Assembly (NCBI GenBank): GCA_947623455.1
Contig: OX392528.1
Span: 55,012,322-55,076,321, forward strand
DNA: 64,000 nt
Source: Mimachlamys varia
Taxonomy: Eukaryota; Mollusca; Bivalvia; Pectinida; Pectinidae
Direction: 5' to 3'
Shown: piece after piece, positions 35,487 to 46,095 of the stretch
How the letters are laid out: every line of letters begins with the position of its first letter
Numbering within the stretch: position 1 is the first letter of the stretch
The notes under the pieces: model-generated
Database searches by the model: none
What the model saw: the letters and a program-made list of their open reading frames with translations, nothing else
What the model was told of the DNA's origin: nothing
Translations under genes and position numbers: made by a program

Positions 35487-35993
35487 GGATTGGTCGAGTG
35501 GTTAACATTCCGGCCTTCCATGCAGGCGGCCGGGGTTCGATCCCCGTAATCGTCATACGCATGGAACATTCAGAGAAAGTGTTTTTCTCCTGCCCACACA
35601 ACTCCAACAACCCAGTACAGGTGGAGTATAAAATGGTCTGGGATGGATGTTGCAGTTTCTGTGATGTTGCATTCAAGTGTGGTGGCACTATAAAAGATGC
35701 CGTGGGAAACACGGTCCCACTACAAACAGAACACAATTCATCTCCAGCACACACGCATACATACACACACACATATGGAGACATTAGCCAGGTGGTATAG
35801 GACAAGTAGTTAGCGCCCTATAAGGCAGCTCCTGCGAACTCCTCAGAATTGTATATGATAGAACTGTATGTGTTAATTGTATTGATTGTATAAGAATTGT
35901 ATATCTATGTACTGTAAAGCGCTTTAGAGTGGCTTATGTTAGCTAGATAGAGCGCTATATCAAATATTGTATATTATTATTATTATTATTATT
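35487..35993 (+). mobile_element. tRNA-derived SINE, family S2, near full length
   Basis: The tRNA-Ser/Leu-like head has A box ttggtcgagtggttaac (35490-) and B box ggggttcgatcccc (35532-35545), 43 bp apart. The body runs about 330 bp. The 3' tail tgtaaagcgctttagagtgg ... tagagcgctatatcaaatat ends in an (att)n microsatellite at about 35968-35993. The tail matches the 3' ends of the LINE fragments at 43169 and 63355 (minus strand). Frames read through this region on both strands are spurious. Confidence 0.85.
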
Positions 35994-36320
35994 ATCGGCG
36001 TGACGTCACAATGGTTCAACAATGACTTGACCTCACGAATCCACGGTAAACTCTGATGTTTAAAAGAGAAAAAGGGCGATGTGATGAAATTAAAATTAAA
36101 ATCTTTCACGATATTTGAACCATGTATCATCATTGACATTAGAGATTATTTTTCCGGCACAAACTACGTTTGCAAAATGGGGTATGCTTATTCTCGCTGA
36201 CGCATTCGTTTTCGTAAAAAACGCTCAAAGGAAAAGTTGATATTTTCAAAATGTTAGACAGTCAAAAGGTATTTTCATGGTATTTGAGCTTATTCAGATA
36301 GTTGAAAGGGGAGAAAAATT
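35994..36320. other. intergenic sequence, no feature seen
   Basis: No recognisable gene or repeat. Confidence 0.4.
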
Positions 36321-36470
36321 ATCTTTCCTGACCAAGGTGTAAGATAGGGAAATTCCACCCACGGGCTTTTCAATTTGGCAAAACCTTCGGCAAAGCCTCG
36401 GGTTTTACCAAATTTGAAAACCCCTCGGGTAGAATTTCCTAATCCTGCACACCCCTGGTCATGAAAGATT
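36321..36470. mobile_element. 150-bp foldback element
   Basis: The left arm 36321-36385 and right arm 36401-36470 are imperfect inverted copies. Paired blocks are atctttc..tgacca / tggtcatgaaagat, ggaaattc..accc / gggtagaatttcc and aatttgg.aaaacc / ggttttaccaaatt. Only about 15 nt of loop remains, so nearly the whole element is a stem. Confidence 0.75.
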
Positions 36471-39186
36471 CTTAGAGTAATCTCGAGGTCAAAAGACGCA
36501 ACAACGAGCAGGTGCAAATCAGGCACCGTATACAAGACAGTTTAACACTAACTAATCATGTATTTGCTAATCATGTATTTGGCCCCAATGGATTCGTACA
36601 AGTATTGAGCTCTTAGGGATGTCTCACAATGACCGAGATATATCAATTATGTAATGTGGCCGGTCCGGGGGAGGGGGCGTCTCACAATGCAAAATAAAAC
36701 AGCTTTGACTTTGAGAGGACGTACGTGTCTCTATAAGCAAAATAAAAGGAAATAAATCGGGGACGGCTCGAAATGACAAATAACTTTACCATGCTCGAGG
36801 GGATATCTCAAAAATGACATACAGATGGTCGCTCATCAAGTCCGCTGCCGCCGCAAGAACAAACACTTCATCTTCAACGAGGCAACTTTCAATTATTAGA
36901 AGGATGCATTACTGGCTACAGTGTTAATATTTACACAACTCGCCAACACTTCATAGCAATATCATAAGAGAGGAAATCAATCTTTCAATTGTACAAAATT
37001 CATTACGGGAGAACGAATTCTAAAGAAATTGCATTAACAGAATTAAACAAGGGAGATAACTAGGTGTATAAATGTAGGTGATTTCATCATGCAAAGAAAT
37101 GATATTATATACACATTAAGAAAACATTAATGTCCGGAGCAAGCGAGCCGACAAATCACCATATTACTTTTGTTCTCTGATGGAAGGTTATACGATATGA
37201 ACAATATTGCCATCCACGCCACATAAAGTAGAAATACCTACTGAGGCGTGCAATCAAGAGCTTCCCGTTTTATCACGTATACCATTCAAACATACAAATG
37301 ACATGATGAACGGAAGTGAATGAATGAGAAAACATTTGCGTGAGTCAGATCATCCGTGCCGATAAAGCTATCCGTGTACAATAGTCATATGTACATATAG
37401 TGTTTTCTGTTCCCTGGTAGCTAATAGTGATAATGTTACGTAAGCCATACAGAGTGTGAGTCTTGTTAAAGATTTTATTGTCTTCTTCTTCTTCTTCTTC
37501 TTCTTCTTCTTCAACAGCATCGTGATCATGGCTGCCCTGACAGACAACAGACAGGCAGACAGGCAATTAACACTTAGACTACACAAGAATGCACAGCCGT
37601 GTGCCAGTTAAAATTGATAACGCTAATGACAACCTTTCTTTAACACAAGGTATAACGGATTTCAGTGTTTATCCTCTTGAAAAGAGCAAAGCAAACACCG
37701 GTTTGCACTACCTTTGTCACGTTTTGCTCAAAATAAATGCAGAACCCTTGATTTGAACTTCATGTGATAACGAAATTTAAAAAAAAAATATTGAAATCTT
37801 ACTTTTTTTCTCTTGATATACTTTCTATTAATTTAGATATTTTTCTTTTAATACATTTCAACATTTTGATAATTTCTTGCTTTGGTTTTTGTTTATTTTT
37901 CTATTTAACCTGTTTGATTTTTTCTTCACCGAAGAATGACGGAATAAGTTGATATTTCATGTGCATAATTAATTAATTATCAACGAAATGAGGTCACAGT
38001 AAAGGCAAAGAGGTTTGAAAATAGACTAATGTCACAGATTATCAGGAGTAAGAAAGGGCAGATATAGTTGGTTATTAAACGTTTTTCTATATTATGAATT
38101 TCATTAATCCTTCCGCTCAAATGTTGCAAAGCTGCACTACCATTTTTTTCAGAAAGTTGATCTTCAAAACGTCAATACAATTAAAATGTCAAACAATTTA
38201 CGCATACGTATCGGGCAATGTGGGTACTACAAGTTCTGTTCGCAGTATGTGGGGTAATGAAGACTAAACGATGATATTAAAAAGATGACCTTTTTAAAAA
38301 TTCGGATTATAACAATAATTTATATACCACAACTTCATATCGTGTAACACGGGGTAACGACGGTAGTTCCTTGTCACTGCTAGAGATAGATGTCACTATC
38401 TATGTTGTGACAACCTCACTTCCGGTCTTGATTAGCCACGTTCTAATACACTCATTTCTAATATACATGTTCGACTGCTTTTACAATTAATCAATGTAGC
38501 ATTCTAAATTCAGAGACACACTGGAAATTCTTCCACCAAAAATCTAGACATTTCTGTGTACCACGTACAATACTTTTGCTTTTTTTTTTAAATATTTCGA
38601 ATTACATCGAATGCAACTGATATTTCTCTTAGGTCGTTGTTTTGTTGTTGCTACGTCATTGCTGTTGTCGTCATCTGTGTTTTTGTGATTATTTCTATTT
38701 CTGCGCATATTGTCGACGTGTCGTTGTTGCTATTGTTTGTGTTGTCGTCGTCGACGTTGACGATGCTGCTGTTTTGTGTTGTTTTTTCAAACATTCATTT
38801 TTAATAACTGACTGCAACAGTTTTTTTTTGTGGTTGACCTCGCCGAGTAATTCCTTACGTTATATTATTGTATTACTCTTGTACGAGTACACCTGGTTTC
38901 AGATTCTTTCATTTGCTATCCCTGACGGCCGACCTAGACTAGTGGTCAACATACATCAGTCTCGGATTCTCGTCACAAATGGTCCACATTCTCTAGTAAT
39001 GTGGCAAACTTTTCACGCGATATTGTGTGAAGGTGTTGGATATTTGTACCTTTAAACTGTCGACAACAGCGTTTAATGCCGGCTTGTAACCAACATACAT
39101 TCAAATCCCATTCAAATCCCGGACGTTCGAAATATGATACATATTCAAGTATATAATTATCGTCAATTTAAACTAGTTGGCCGACT
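36471..39186. other. intergenic sequence with one microsatellite
   Basis: No gene recognised. It contains the (ctt)n tract at 37482-37512. The 137-codon plus-strand frame at 38642-39055 starts in tgt/cgt-rich simple sequence and is rejected. Confidence 0.4.
37482..37512. repeat. (CTT)n microsatellite
   Basis: About ten perfect ctt/tct trinucleotides in a row. It gives polyglutamate-like or polylysine-like frames on the minus strand that are not genes. Confidence 0.9.
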
Positions 39187-39211
39187 GACTCGGTGTCATT
39201 GACACGGAGTC
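39187..39211. repeat. short hairpin
   Basis: actcggtgtc (39188-39197) and gacacggagt (39201-39210) pair at 9 of 10 positions around a 3-nt loop, with a weak outer extension ccgac/gtcgg. Function unknown. Confidence 0.4.
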
Positions 39212-39456
39212 GGTATTAGTAATGAAATACCGGAGTTGCTACTCATCCACGGTATCGCTATCGTTCCGCATTCCGTACCATGTTATGGTCTAGTTACAAA
39301 AACCACAAATTAGCCTACGATACCAAGGTGACGTGTTTCAAGTACATAAAAAATACGTGACAATTTTGCAATACACGTTGTTGACAGCATGCCAAACCAC
39401 GTTTTTGCATATCTTGCTATAGAATTCTAAAACCGAATATATCTAAAACAACCCTT

Positions 39457-39815
39457 AAAGGCCCAATTCGCGATTCTGGAAAAATTTCGAAAACAAATCT
39501 AGTTGATAACCATGCAAAAATAAGCCTAAAACGAAGTAAACCTGAGCGGTGGTAAACAAGAAACTCTTGGCAAAAAAATCCAAAGAATTCAAAATAATTC
39601 AGGTGGGGCCACTTCAACAACAATCCGAAGGTAGAAGACAGTTCGAAATGGACGCACGTTTACAAATACCGAGTTTCAACTGCTGCTGTACTGGTAAGAA
39701 TTCATCTTGAATATTGCTGATATCAGTTAATCTTAACTAAATCTATAAATATTATAAGTTATTAGGCTTGATTTTCGCTTCAAGTTTTGCCGAAAGTTAC
39801 GTATATTGGGCCTTT
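39457..39815 (+). mobile_element. MITE family A, copy 3
   Basis: Begins aaaggcccaattcgcgattc and ends gttacgtatattgggccttt. The body (ttgataaccatgcaaaaata, cctaaaacgaagtaaacctg, gatagaagac-like segments) matches copies 1 and 2. The 5' TIR is partly changed after aaaggcccaat relative to copy 2, and the body is about 30 bp shorter. Confidence 0.8.
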
Positions 39816-39879
39816 GAATAAATGATTTAACTTTTGACATTTTCATTGGAACTGTATTGTGCTTTATTTTTAGAAATGC

Positions 39880-40215
39880 TGCCCTGGAGGAAGGGCGTTA
39901 GAATTGTACCTGCTGCCCTCATTGAATCATCGTAAGAGGCGACTAAGTTTGGGACTTATCTTTTCCATTCTTTCTATTTAACTTCCTCCTTCCTAATGTC
40001 TCCCTTGGCATTACCTCGCTTTTGGCGTTGAGTTGATCGTTCGCCACTGTAAGGAAGGTAATGGGTTCTGTCCCCAAGCCGAAACATCTCTCCTGCGCCT
40101 CCCAAATACGCACGGTCTCAACAAACAACCACATCGCTTACACCGGGAGGCCGTCCTTAAATTACCTCGGCTGTTAATAGGACGCAAAACAATGAACCAA
40201 ACCGAACCAATTTTA
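39880..40215 (+). mobile_element. dispersed composite repeat family E, copy 1 (internally deleted)
   Basis: Shares with 45247-46095 the blocks cgtaagaggcgactaa(g), ctccttcct..tgtctccctt, gttga.cgttc, aggaagg..atgggttctgtcccc and the 3' end ggctgttaataggacg..aaacaat. The middle third is missing relative to copy 2. The family resembles SINE-like repeats I recall from several bivalves, with the terminal 'gttaataggacgt(t)aaacaa' motif. Confidence 0.65.
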
Positions 40216-40239
40216 GAATTGATGTCAAAATCTATGTTT

Positions 40240-40330
40240 GTGACATTCTGTATTCTACCACCTGTTTTAACACTCCTCAGTGATCGATGCTAGGGGCCAA
40301 AAGGTGGGAATTCAAAATTTCTCTACTCAA
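40240..40330 (+). repeat. dispersed repeat family F, copy 1 (3' part)
   Basis: The segment gctaggggccaaaaggtggg followed by aattcaaaatttct matches family F at 45789 and 48554. The 5' half is not conserved here. Confidence 0.55.
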
Positions 40331-40339
40331 ATGAGATAA

Positions 40340-40495
40340 ACCATTTTGCATTGTGTACCTTTTTATTTCACACGCTTCTTCCCTTTTCCTTTTTATTTCA
40401 CACCCTTCTTCCCTTTTTCTTTTGTTCTATTTTGCATTGTGTACCTTTTTATTTCACAATATTCTTCCCATTTTCTTTTGTTCAATTTTGCATTC
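40340..40495. repeat. T-rich local tandem duplication
   Basis: ttttgcattgtgtacctttt occurs at 40344 and 40430, and a third ttttgcattcg follows at 40486. The intervening ttatttcacacccttcttcc module is itself repeated. It produces apparent membrane-like frames that are not genes. Confidence 0.6.
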
Positions 40496-41009
40496 GTCGT
40501 CTCGTTGTTATCAAGCATCATAAACCATCGTGACCAAATGCAGCTTCTTTATTATTTTTTGTCTTTTAATCGACTAACATATGTTTCATATCAGAACGGG
40601 GTAGCATTTCAGTTCAGAAGAGGAGGAGGACGAATTCTCCATATTGAGGACAATCAATTTAAATTGTGGAAAACTAAAGAGACGATTTCGAGAAATTCAT
40701 TTGACCTCAAATTTTAGCGCTAATTAATACACGATACGTCATTGTGACGTGATATTGTGGCGCTGAAGATTGAAACATTGAATCACGTGCCTTCGTTCCG
40801 ATTCCACTACTGAAACTTCGAATCGAAAAGTGGCGGAGGGTAGAAACTTCCTTCAGGGAATCTAGTCTATATTTCAAATGCAGGTTGATCAGAATTATGG
40901 GCAAGTTTTACGGTCACCATCTTCGTCTAATTGAGAAATATTCTGTATCTTTAAGTGATATGAAGATGGACGTTTTTGAGTATGCTTATTAGTGTGCTTA
41001 TTTGTTGTG
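40496..41009. other. intergenic sequence, no feature seen
   Basis: No convincing gene or repeat. Confidence 0.35.
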
Positions 41010-41200
41010 ATTGACAATGATACTAGGTTCTCGTTTTGGAACTTGATGCTTACTTGGATGTGACAATAATTTACAGGTGTCGTCGATGAAGCAGAAGACG
41101 CTTACTCTTCCGGAACACTTGGTCTTATTCTCTTGTGCTTTTACGAGAGTTTTGTTTTGTTGACGCTTTCGTATTCTCTGATTTTTCATGGCTTGAGTTG
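41010..41200 (-). repeat. dispersed repeat family G, copy 1
   Basis: On the minus strand it reads aaagcgtcaacaaaacaaaa, aaaagcacaagagaataaga, ccaagtgttccggaagagta and agcgtcttctgcttcatcga followed by cgacacc. The same blocks in the same order occur at 51385, 62445 and 62905 (plus). The match at 50400 (minus) covers the upstream half. Confidence 0.7.
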
Positions 41201-43104
41201 CTATCTTAACTCACTGAACAGTTTTATATTTTCACTTGAAAGACAATTTTACCTGTCAGTTAAAATTCCGAACCGTCAAATTTGTGTTCGAAAACATACT
41301 AAAGTGGATGTTACTTTTAATATGACTTCATACCAAAAAAGGCTGATTTCATATCACCTCTACTTGAGGCTTAATAATCCAAATAAATGAAACATCAATA
41401 TTGCCTCTTTATTGAATGTACACTTTCATATTATGCAGTCACGTCATTATCTTCAGTCACATCTTCATATATATCTCATATTTAAACCGTCGTCAGTTGT
41501 TGCATATCAAATTACTCGCCAAACTGATTTCTAGGACGTTAAACATTTGTCATCAGGTGCTCTTTTGTCTTCCTTTAATTATAAAGATCCACTACAGCAG
41601 GAAATGTTCAGCTTTGAGATTTGTTTTTTGCTAGGTAACAAGATGTGACAATTTTTATTTTAAAATTGACTGAAGAATGCGCGACGTTTGGGAGACAAGG
41701 CTTAATCGGTTCTTTTTAAAAGGAAGTAAAAAAATAGGGGGAGACCACTCTTAATACACCTAAAAAACTTACCGAACACAGCCAGACATCGTTTTGTATA
41801 TAACGATATAGCGTTGTCGTCTTGGGGAGAAATTGCTTTATAATATGACGGTACGTTTTATTCGTATACGGGTCATTGCATGCAACATCCTAGTCTCGTC
41901 CATAAACGGCGCCAAGGTGTCAAAACTTGACATGTACGCTAGGTGGCGCCCGACTAGAGTGGGTGTGGTTATGCGCGTGAGTGCGAGCCTGGATAGGTAC
42001 CATTATTCAAGGCAACGCAAAAGTGCCCATAGAACCGGTTATTTCTACTCATTCACACAAAACTTTCCCCCAATTTCACAATTTGCCAAATTGTAAGAAT
42101 TAAGAACAGGCACGTCAAAACTCCGACCTTACCGTTCCGTCATGTCCTTATATATATCCGTGATCCGTGCGAGAGTCCCTAATTTGCATGTATTATGTAC
42201 GTACTTATCCTTCAGATTACACGGTACGGACTGCGGCACGCGTTATTACCCAACACTCCCAGAACCAAGTGCCATTCGGAAGCGCTTGCCGGAGCACGAA
42301 TAGTCTTGGTAATTCTTGGCAGATAAATAACAACTTCTTTGACACTTTAAGGTTTGCAAAACGTATGAGGCGTCAGCGTCATCATTATTGTCTAGGCTGG
42401 GATTAAAACGTTGCCTACAAATAATTCACGTGCATATATTTCCTCTTAAAACGGAGATGGCGTGACCGATGGCGAACGCTGTGGACGAAGCAAGCACAGG
42501 AGATGTCGCAATGTACGCTGTGTTCTAGTCTGACAGCAATTCTGGAATAATAAAATCGGGCCTTTATTTAAAAGCTTTTATCGTCCAAAACTGAAAATAA
42601 AATTGCACTTTACCAATGGGTATATGAGTGAGTGCTGGTGAGCGAAGCCAGTATGCCCGAACTGAATGAGCGTCATGAATGGTTTTCTTGCATGAAGATG
42701 CATTGAAAAGAGCTGTATTGATATTCTCCAGTTTCCCTGTTCCAATTAGAAGCGTAAATCGTGAGTTTTTAGGTCAACTTTAATGTTTGTTGAGATAGAT
42801 TGTAAAAGATGGTTAAATACAAAACATGAATAAATGCAGGTACTTAACCAGGCATAAGTCACATATATCTCGCGCTGTCACACGATGCAGGTTTAAAGAT
42901 TGATATGGAAGGTCCCGAGACGAGCGCACTTAAATCTAGGTTAGAATATGCTGCAATCCCTTCCCAATCAAAAACTTGCAATTTTGCATACATACCTATT
43001 GAACTTACATGGTAGCTGTTTTAGTCTTTATGATCAGCTTGTGATTGTAATTTAAGCTTTTCATGTTGACAATATCGTTGTTTATGACAACTCATAGACG
43101 GGAC
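41201..43104. other. intergenic sequence
   Basis: No gene recognised. The 41830-42300 stretch is less AT-rich with several CpGs, but its frames have no recognisable domain. Confidence 0.35.
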
Positions 43105-43168
43105 GATAATGATGATAATGATGATGATAATGATGATGATGATGATGATGATGACGATGATGATGATG
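43105..43168. repeat. (GAT)n microsatellite
   Basis: Imperfect gat/aat/gac trinucleotide repeats immediately beyond the 3' tail of the LINE fragment at 43169-43441. It is probably seeded by the LINE 3' terminal repeat. Confidence 0.9.
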
Positions 43169-43441
43169 AATAAACAACATTTATAAAGCGCTCTATATAA
43201 TTTGTAAAATTACTCTAAAGCGCTTCACAACATGTAGATAATAATTTGATACTTACACAGCATAAATAAAGAAGTTATTACAATCTAAGCTAATGTGATA
43301 ATATAAAAAAATGCATATAAATAAGAACTTCATCTACTGTAGATAAACAAATGTCAGTATATACATGTCGCTGGTACCCTAATATGCAGAGGTGAAAAGG
43401 TACGTCTTCAGATGTTTCTTGAATTTGGCCAGAGTATTTGT
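43169..43441 (-). mobile_element. CR1/L2-like LINE, 3' end fragment
   Basis: On the minus strand 43441-43382 encodes NTLAKFKKHLKTYLFTSAY and a stop. This is the characteristic C-terminal end of CR1/L2-type reverse transcriptase ORFs (LxxFKxxLKTxLF). About 190 bp of 3' UTR follow, and then the tail gaagcgctttagagtaattt ... atagagcgctttataaatgt, running into a microsatellite. Upstream coding sequence is replaced by the trinucleotide tract at 43443, so only the last about 270 bp survive. Confidence 0.75.
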
Positions 43442-43442
43442 T

Positions 43443-43571
43443 GATGATGTTATGATGATGATGATGATGATAATGATGATGATGATGATAAATGACGACG
43501 ACGACGACGACGACGATGTTGATAATGATGATGATGAATTACGACGACAATGATGATGAATGACGACGACA

Positions 43572-43602
<31 letters not shown>
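43443..43602. repeat. (GAT/GAC)n compound microsatellite
   Basis: gatgatgat and gacgacgac tracts alternate over 160 bp, abutting the LINE C-terminal codons. The long Ile/Ser-rich minus-strand frame across it is an artefact of the repeat apart from its last 19 residues, which belong to the LINE. Confidence 0.9.
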
Positions 43603-43603
43603 C

Positions 43604-45246
43604 AAAAATCATATTTTATAATTCAAAATTTGAGTATTCCAGAATAATACGTTGGACATCTTAAAGGGAAAATTAGAAAAAAGTACCAACCCCGCATGAA
43701 TTTTTTACACGTGGGGCATGCGATAACTGTTGGTATGACAAGGGTTTTCCTTACTGGTACCAGTTAACATTGAATTGTGTTGGAATCAAGTTAGAAGTAC
43801 ACCAAATATGTATTACATGTACTGTGTGCCTTTCAAATTCGAATTAATTCATTTTTCGTCAGGTTTTTTACAACTCTGTAATTAAATTGTATCTTAATAA
43901 CACTTAAACTGTATAAAGAATTAGAGGAATTTTAAAGGTTGGAAGTGGTTATACTCCAGTGTGTACAACTTAATGGCTTCATAAATACCTTTATTCGGTG
44001 CGTTGATTTAGACTCTGATCGTATAATTTTCTGTCTAACACTGTAACCCGGCTTTAGAAGTGACATTTTAATTCTATTTTATATATCCTTGTCTATAGGT
44101 AGGCGATTTGGGAGTCCCCATGTGGTTTCCTTCTCCTGAACTACCCTTATATTCTATATCTTAAATAGATTGACTTAACTTGGGAAATGGTTATTTTAAA
44201 TCCCCTATCAATTAAAAAAATGCAATTACTGAACATGAACGATTTTTTTGTATTCCCATATTTCTATTTTTTAATCGGGTTTAAAGACAAAATTTCTCAT
44301 ACCTGCATATTTCGTGTAAATTGTCCGTACATTAGCTAGTATCTCGGTGACTAGATGTCTCACGTGCCTTGGCCTAGCTCCAGCACGCGTAAAGGTCGGT
44401 CAGCGGAAGGACGGGCAGAAAGTGGTTTGAAAAAAAGACCGCCACCTCCTTTCCCTGCAAACAACTGAAATAATCTTGAAAACATTGTCGCAAAAAATAT
44501 TTTGGGAAAGAAAAGCATATATGGTTCCTATGGCTTCAAAACTAAATCACATTGTATGGTAATGAGTTGTAACGTTCTGTATTGTATATTGTATTGTGTG
44601 TAGTGTATTGTACTGTATATATATGCGCAACACATTCATATATTTATTGTTTGTATTGTTTATCTAAGGAAAAGGAATTTTCATAATCATATTATTAATA
44701 ATTCCAAAATAGCTTTTGTGTCACGCCTTACTTGTCAGTGATACTTACACGTATAATGTATCATCATCTAAACGCTCTGAACGTATAGGCCTAGAGCCCA
44801 ACTGGTTCAAGCGCTTCACCTGCCGAATGTCAACGAAATGCTTATCCAAGATGGCGACGACATGTTGACTATGTTGTGTTACATATTAAAATTTTGTTAA
44901 AAAAATCTATTTGAGGTAATTAGTATAACTGTCAGCTCATTAAATTGTATCTGTGTCTTAATCAACTTCTTTTTTTTTAAAGATTTTCTTTTTTACATTT
45001 ATTTTGATGATAAATGTGCTTTCTTCTTCCATCTTTGGCAACTTTTTTTTAAAGCGTCGGCTATGTACAGTTAAGATCCCAAAATACACCATTATTGTTT
45101 TCTGTTAGCTATTTTGTTGTTACATTCATGCAGAATTGTATAATGCATGGCATGCAATTCGTATGGAAATATGCTCCTTTGGAAAGTAGTTGCGCAATTG
45201 TTTGACAGAAATGACAATATTATGATATGATTTCATTATTTTTGCC
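43604..45246. other. AT-rich intergenic sequence
   Basis: No gene recognised. The phrase ccaagatggcgac at 44847 resembles a YY1-type site, but the ATG in it opens only a five-codon frame. Confidence 0.35.
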
Positions 45247-45400
45247 CTGCAGTTATGGCGTAAGGACCACATTGTATGATCGTAAGCGGCGACTGAATTT
45301 AGAATCTTGTCTTTTCTTTTCCTTTTAAACAACTTTCTCCTTCCTGTTGTCTCCCTTGACAAAACCTCAATTTTGACCTTTAGTTGAGCGTTCACCCCCG

Positions 45401-45628
45401 TGAGGAAGGCTTTGGGTTCTGTCCCCTGGCCGAGACATATACCGAAGTCTGAAACAATGGTAGTTACTACTCCCTGTGAGGAAGGCTATGGGTTCTGTCC
45501 CCTGGCCGAGACATATACCGAAGTCTGAAACAATGGTAGTTACTACTCCCTGTGAGGAAGGCCTTGGGTTCTGTCCCCTGGCCGAGACATATACCGAAGT
45601 CTGAAACATTGGTAGTTACTTCTCCCTG
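45401..45628 (+). repeat. 76-bp tandem triplication inside repeat E
   Basis: Three near-identical copies start at 45401, 45477 and 45553 (tgaggaaggc.ttgggttctg, tcccctggccgagacatata, ccgaagtctgaaacaatggt, agttact.ctccctg). They differ at only a few positions, pointing to recent local amplification. Confidence 0.95.
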
Positions 45629-45639
45629 CTCGACGCTAA

Positions 45640-45865
45640 CCATTATGGAAGATGACGTAACACACACATGTGCTGCACCTTTTTTATTTATTTATTTTTT
45701 AAATTTATTGATAGATACAGCATGCCAAAAAAATGAATTAAACTGCACCATACAGCTGTTTAGTCCTCCTAGGACTCTTTAGTGTTGCTAGGGGCCAAAA
45801 GGTGGGAATCCAAAATTTCTAAACTAATATAGAAGCAGAAGGGTCAGGTGCGTAAACGACTGGTT
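45640..45865 (+). repeat. dispersed repeat family F, copy 2 (nested in E)
   Basis: Aligns with 48435-48622: gatgacgtaacacacaca..tgctgc.cctttt, atacag(c/t)atgcc, gaattaaactgca, tacagctgttt, cctcctaggactctt, gctaggggccaaaaggtggg and ttcaggtgcgtaaa-like ends. It lies between two halves of repeat E, consistent with insertion into it. Confidence 0.7.
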
Positions 45866-45908
45866 CATCCATTGTAAGTATAATGTGGCCGGGTGGGGGT
45901 GTCCTGAA

Positions 45909-45925
45909 GGGGGGGGGGGGGGGGG
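45909..45925. repeat. G17 homopolymer
   Basis: Seventeen consecutive G within repeat E, at the place where the element otherwise continues from gtcctg to ctccggcggtatacttcag. The length may be unreliable in the assembly. Confidence 0.8.
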
Positions 45926-46095
45926 CTCCGGCGGTATACTTCAGTACGGGAGCACTTTACATCCGGGCTATCGCAAGGAAGCTTATCCAACACACAGGCA
46001 CTCAACACACACTTCGCGTACCCCGGAATTCTGTCCTTGAATGACCTTGGCTGTTAATAGGACGTAAAAACAATCAAATCGAACCAAGCTCTGTT

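Larger units (their letters stand above)
45247..46095 (+). mobile_element. dispersed composite repeat family E, copy 2
   Basis: Starts with cgtaagcggcgactgaattt and passes through cctttagttgagcgttc. It contains a triplicated 76-bp segment (45401-45628), then a family F sequence (about 45640-45865). It resumes with cgactggttcatccattgta, gtataatgtggccgggtggg and a G17 run, and ends ggctgttaataggacgtaaa. Compared with copy 1 it retains the middle third. It has no coding capacity. The element resembles abundant bivalve repeats I recall, but I cannot name the family. Confidence 0.65.

Noticed and set aside
35432..35805. 122- and 110-codon frames on opposite strands
   Set aside because: Both lie on the S2 SINE; the shared LQTEHN peptide with 22848-23177 is due to SINE similarity, not a protein family.
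37345..37586. Acidic or Lys-rich small proteins
   Set aside because: Artefacts of the (CTT)n microsatellite read in different frames.
38642..39055. 137-codon plus-strand frame
   Set aside because: Begins without ATG in tgt/cgt-rich simple sequence; composition is Cys/Val/Phe-rich as expected from the repeat.
43379..43612. Ile/Ser-rich protein
   Set aside because: Translation of (GAT)n; only the last 19 residues are meaningful and belong to the LINE.
44847..44870. Gene start at ccaagatggcgac
   Set aside because: The ATG opens a frame of only five codons; no downstream coding sequence seen.
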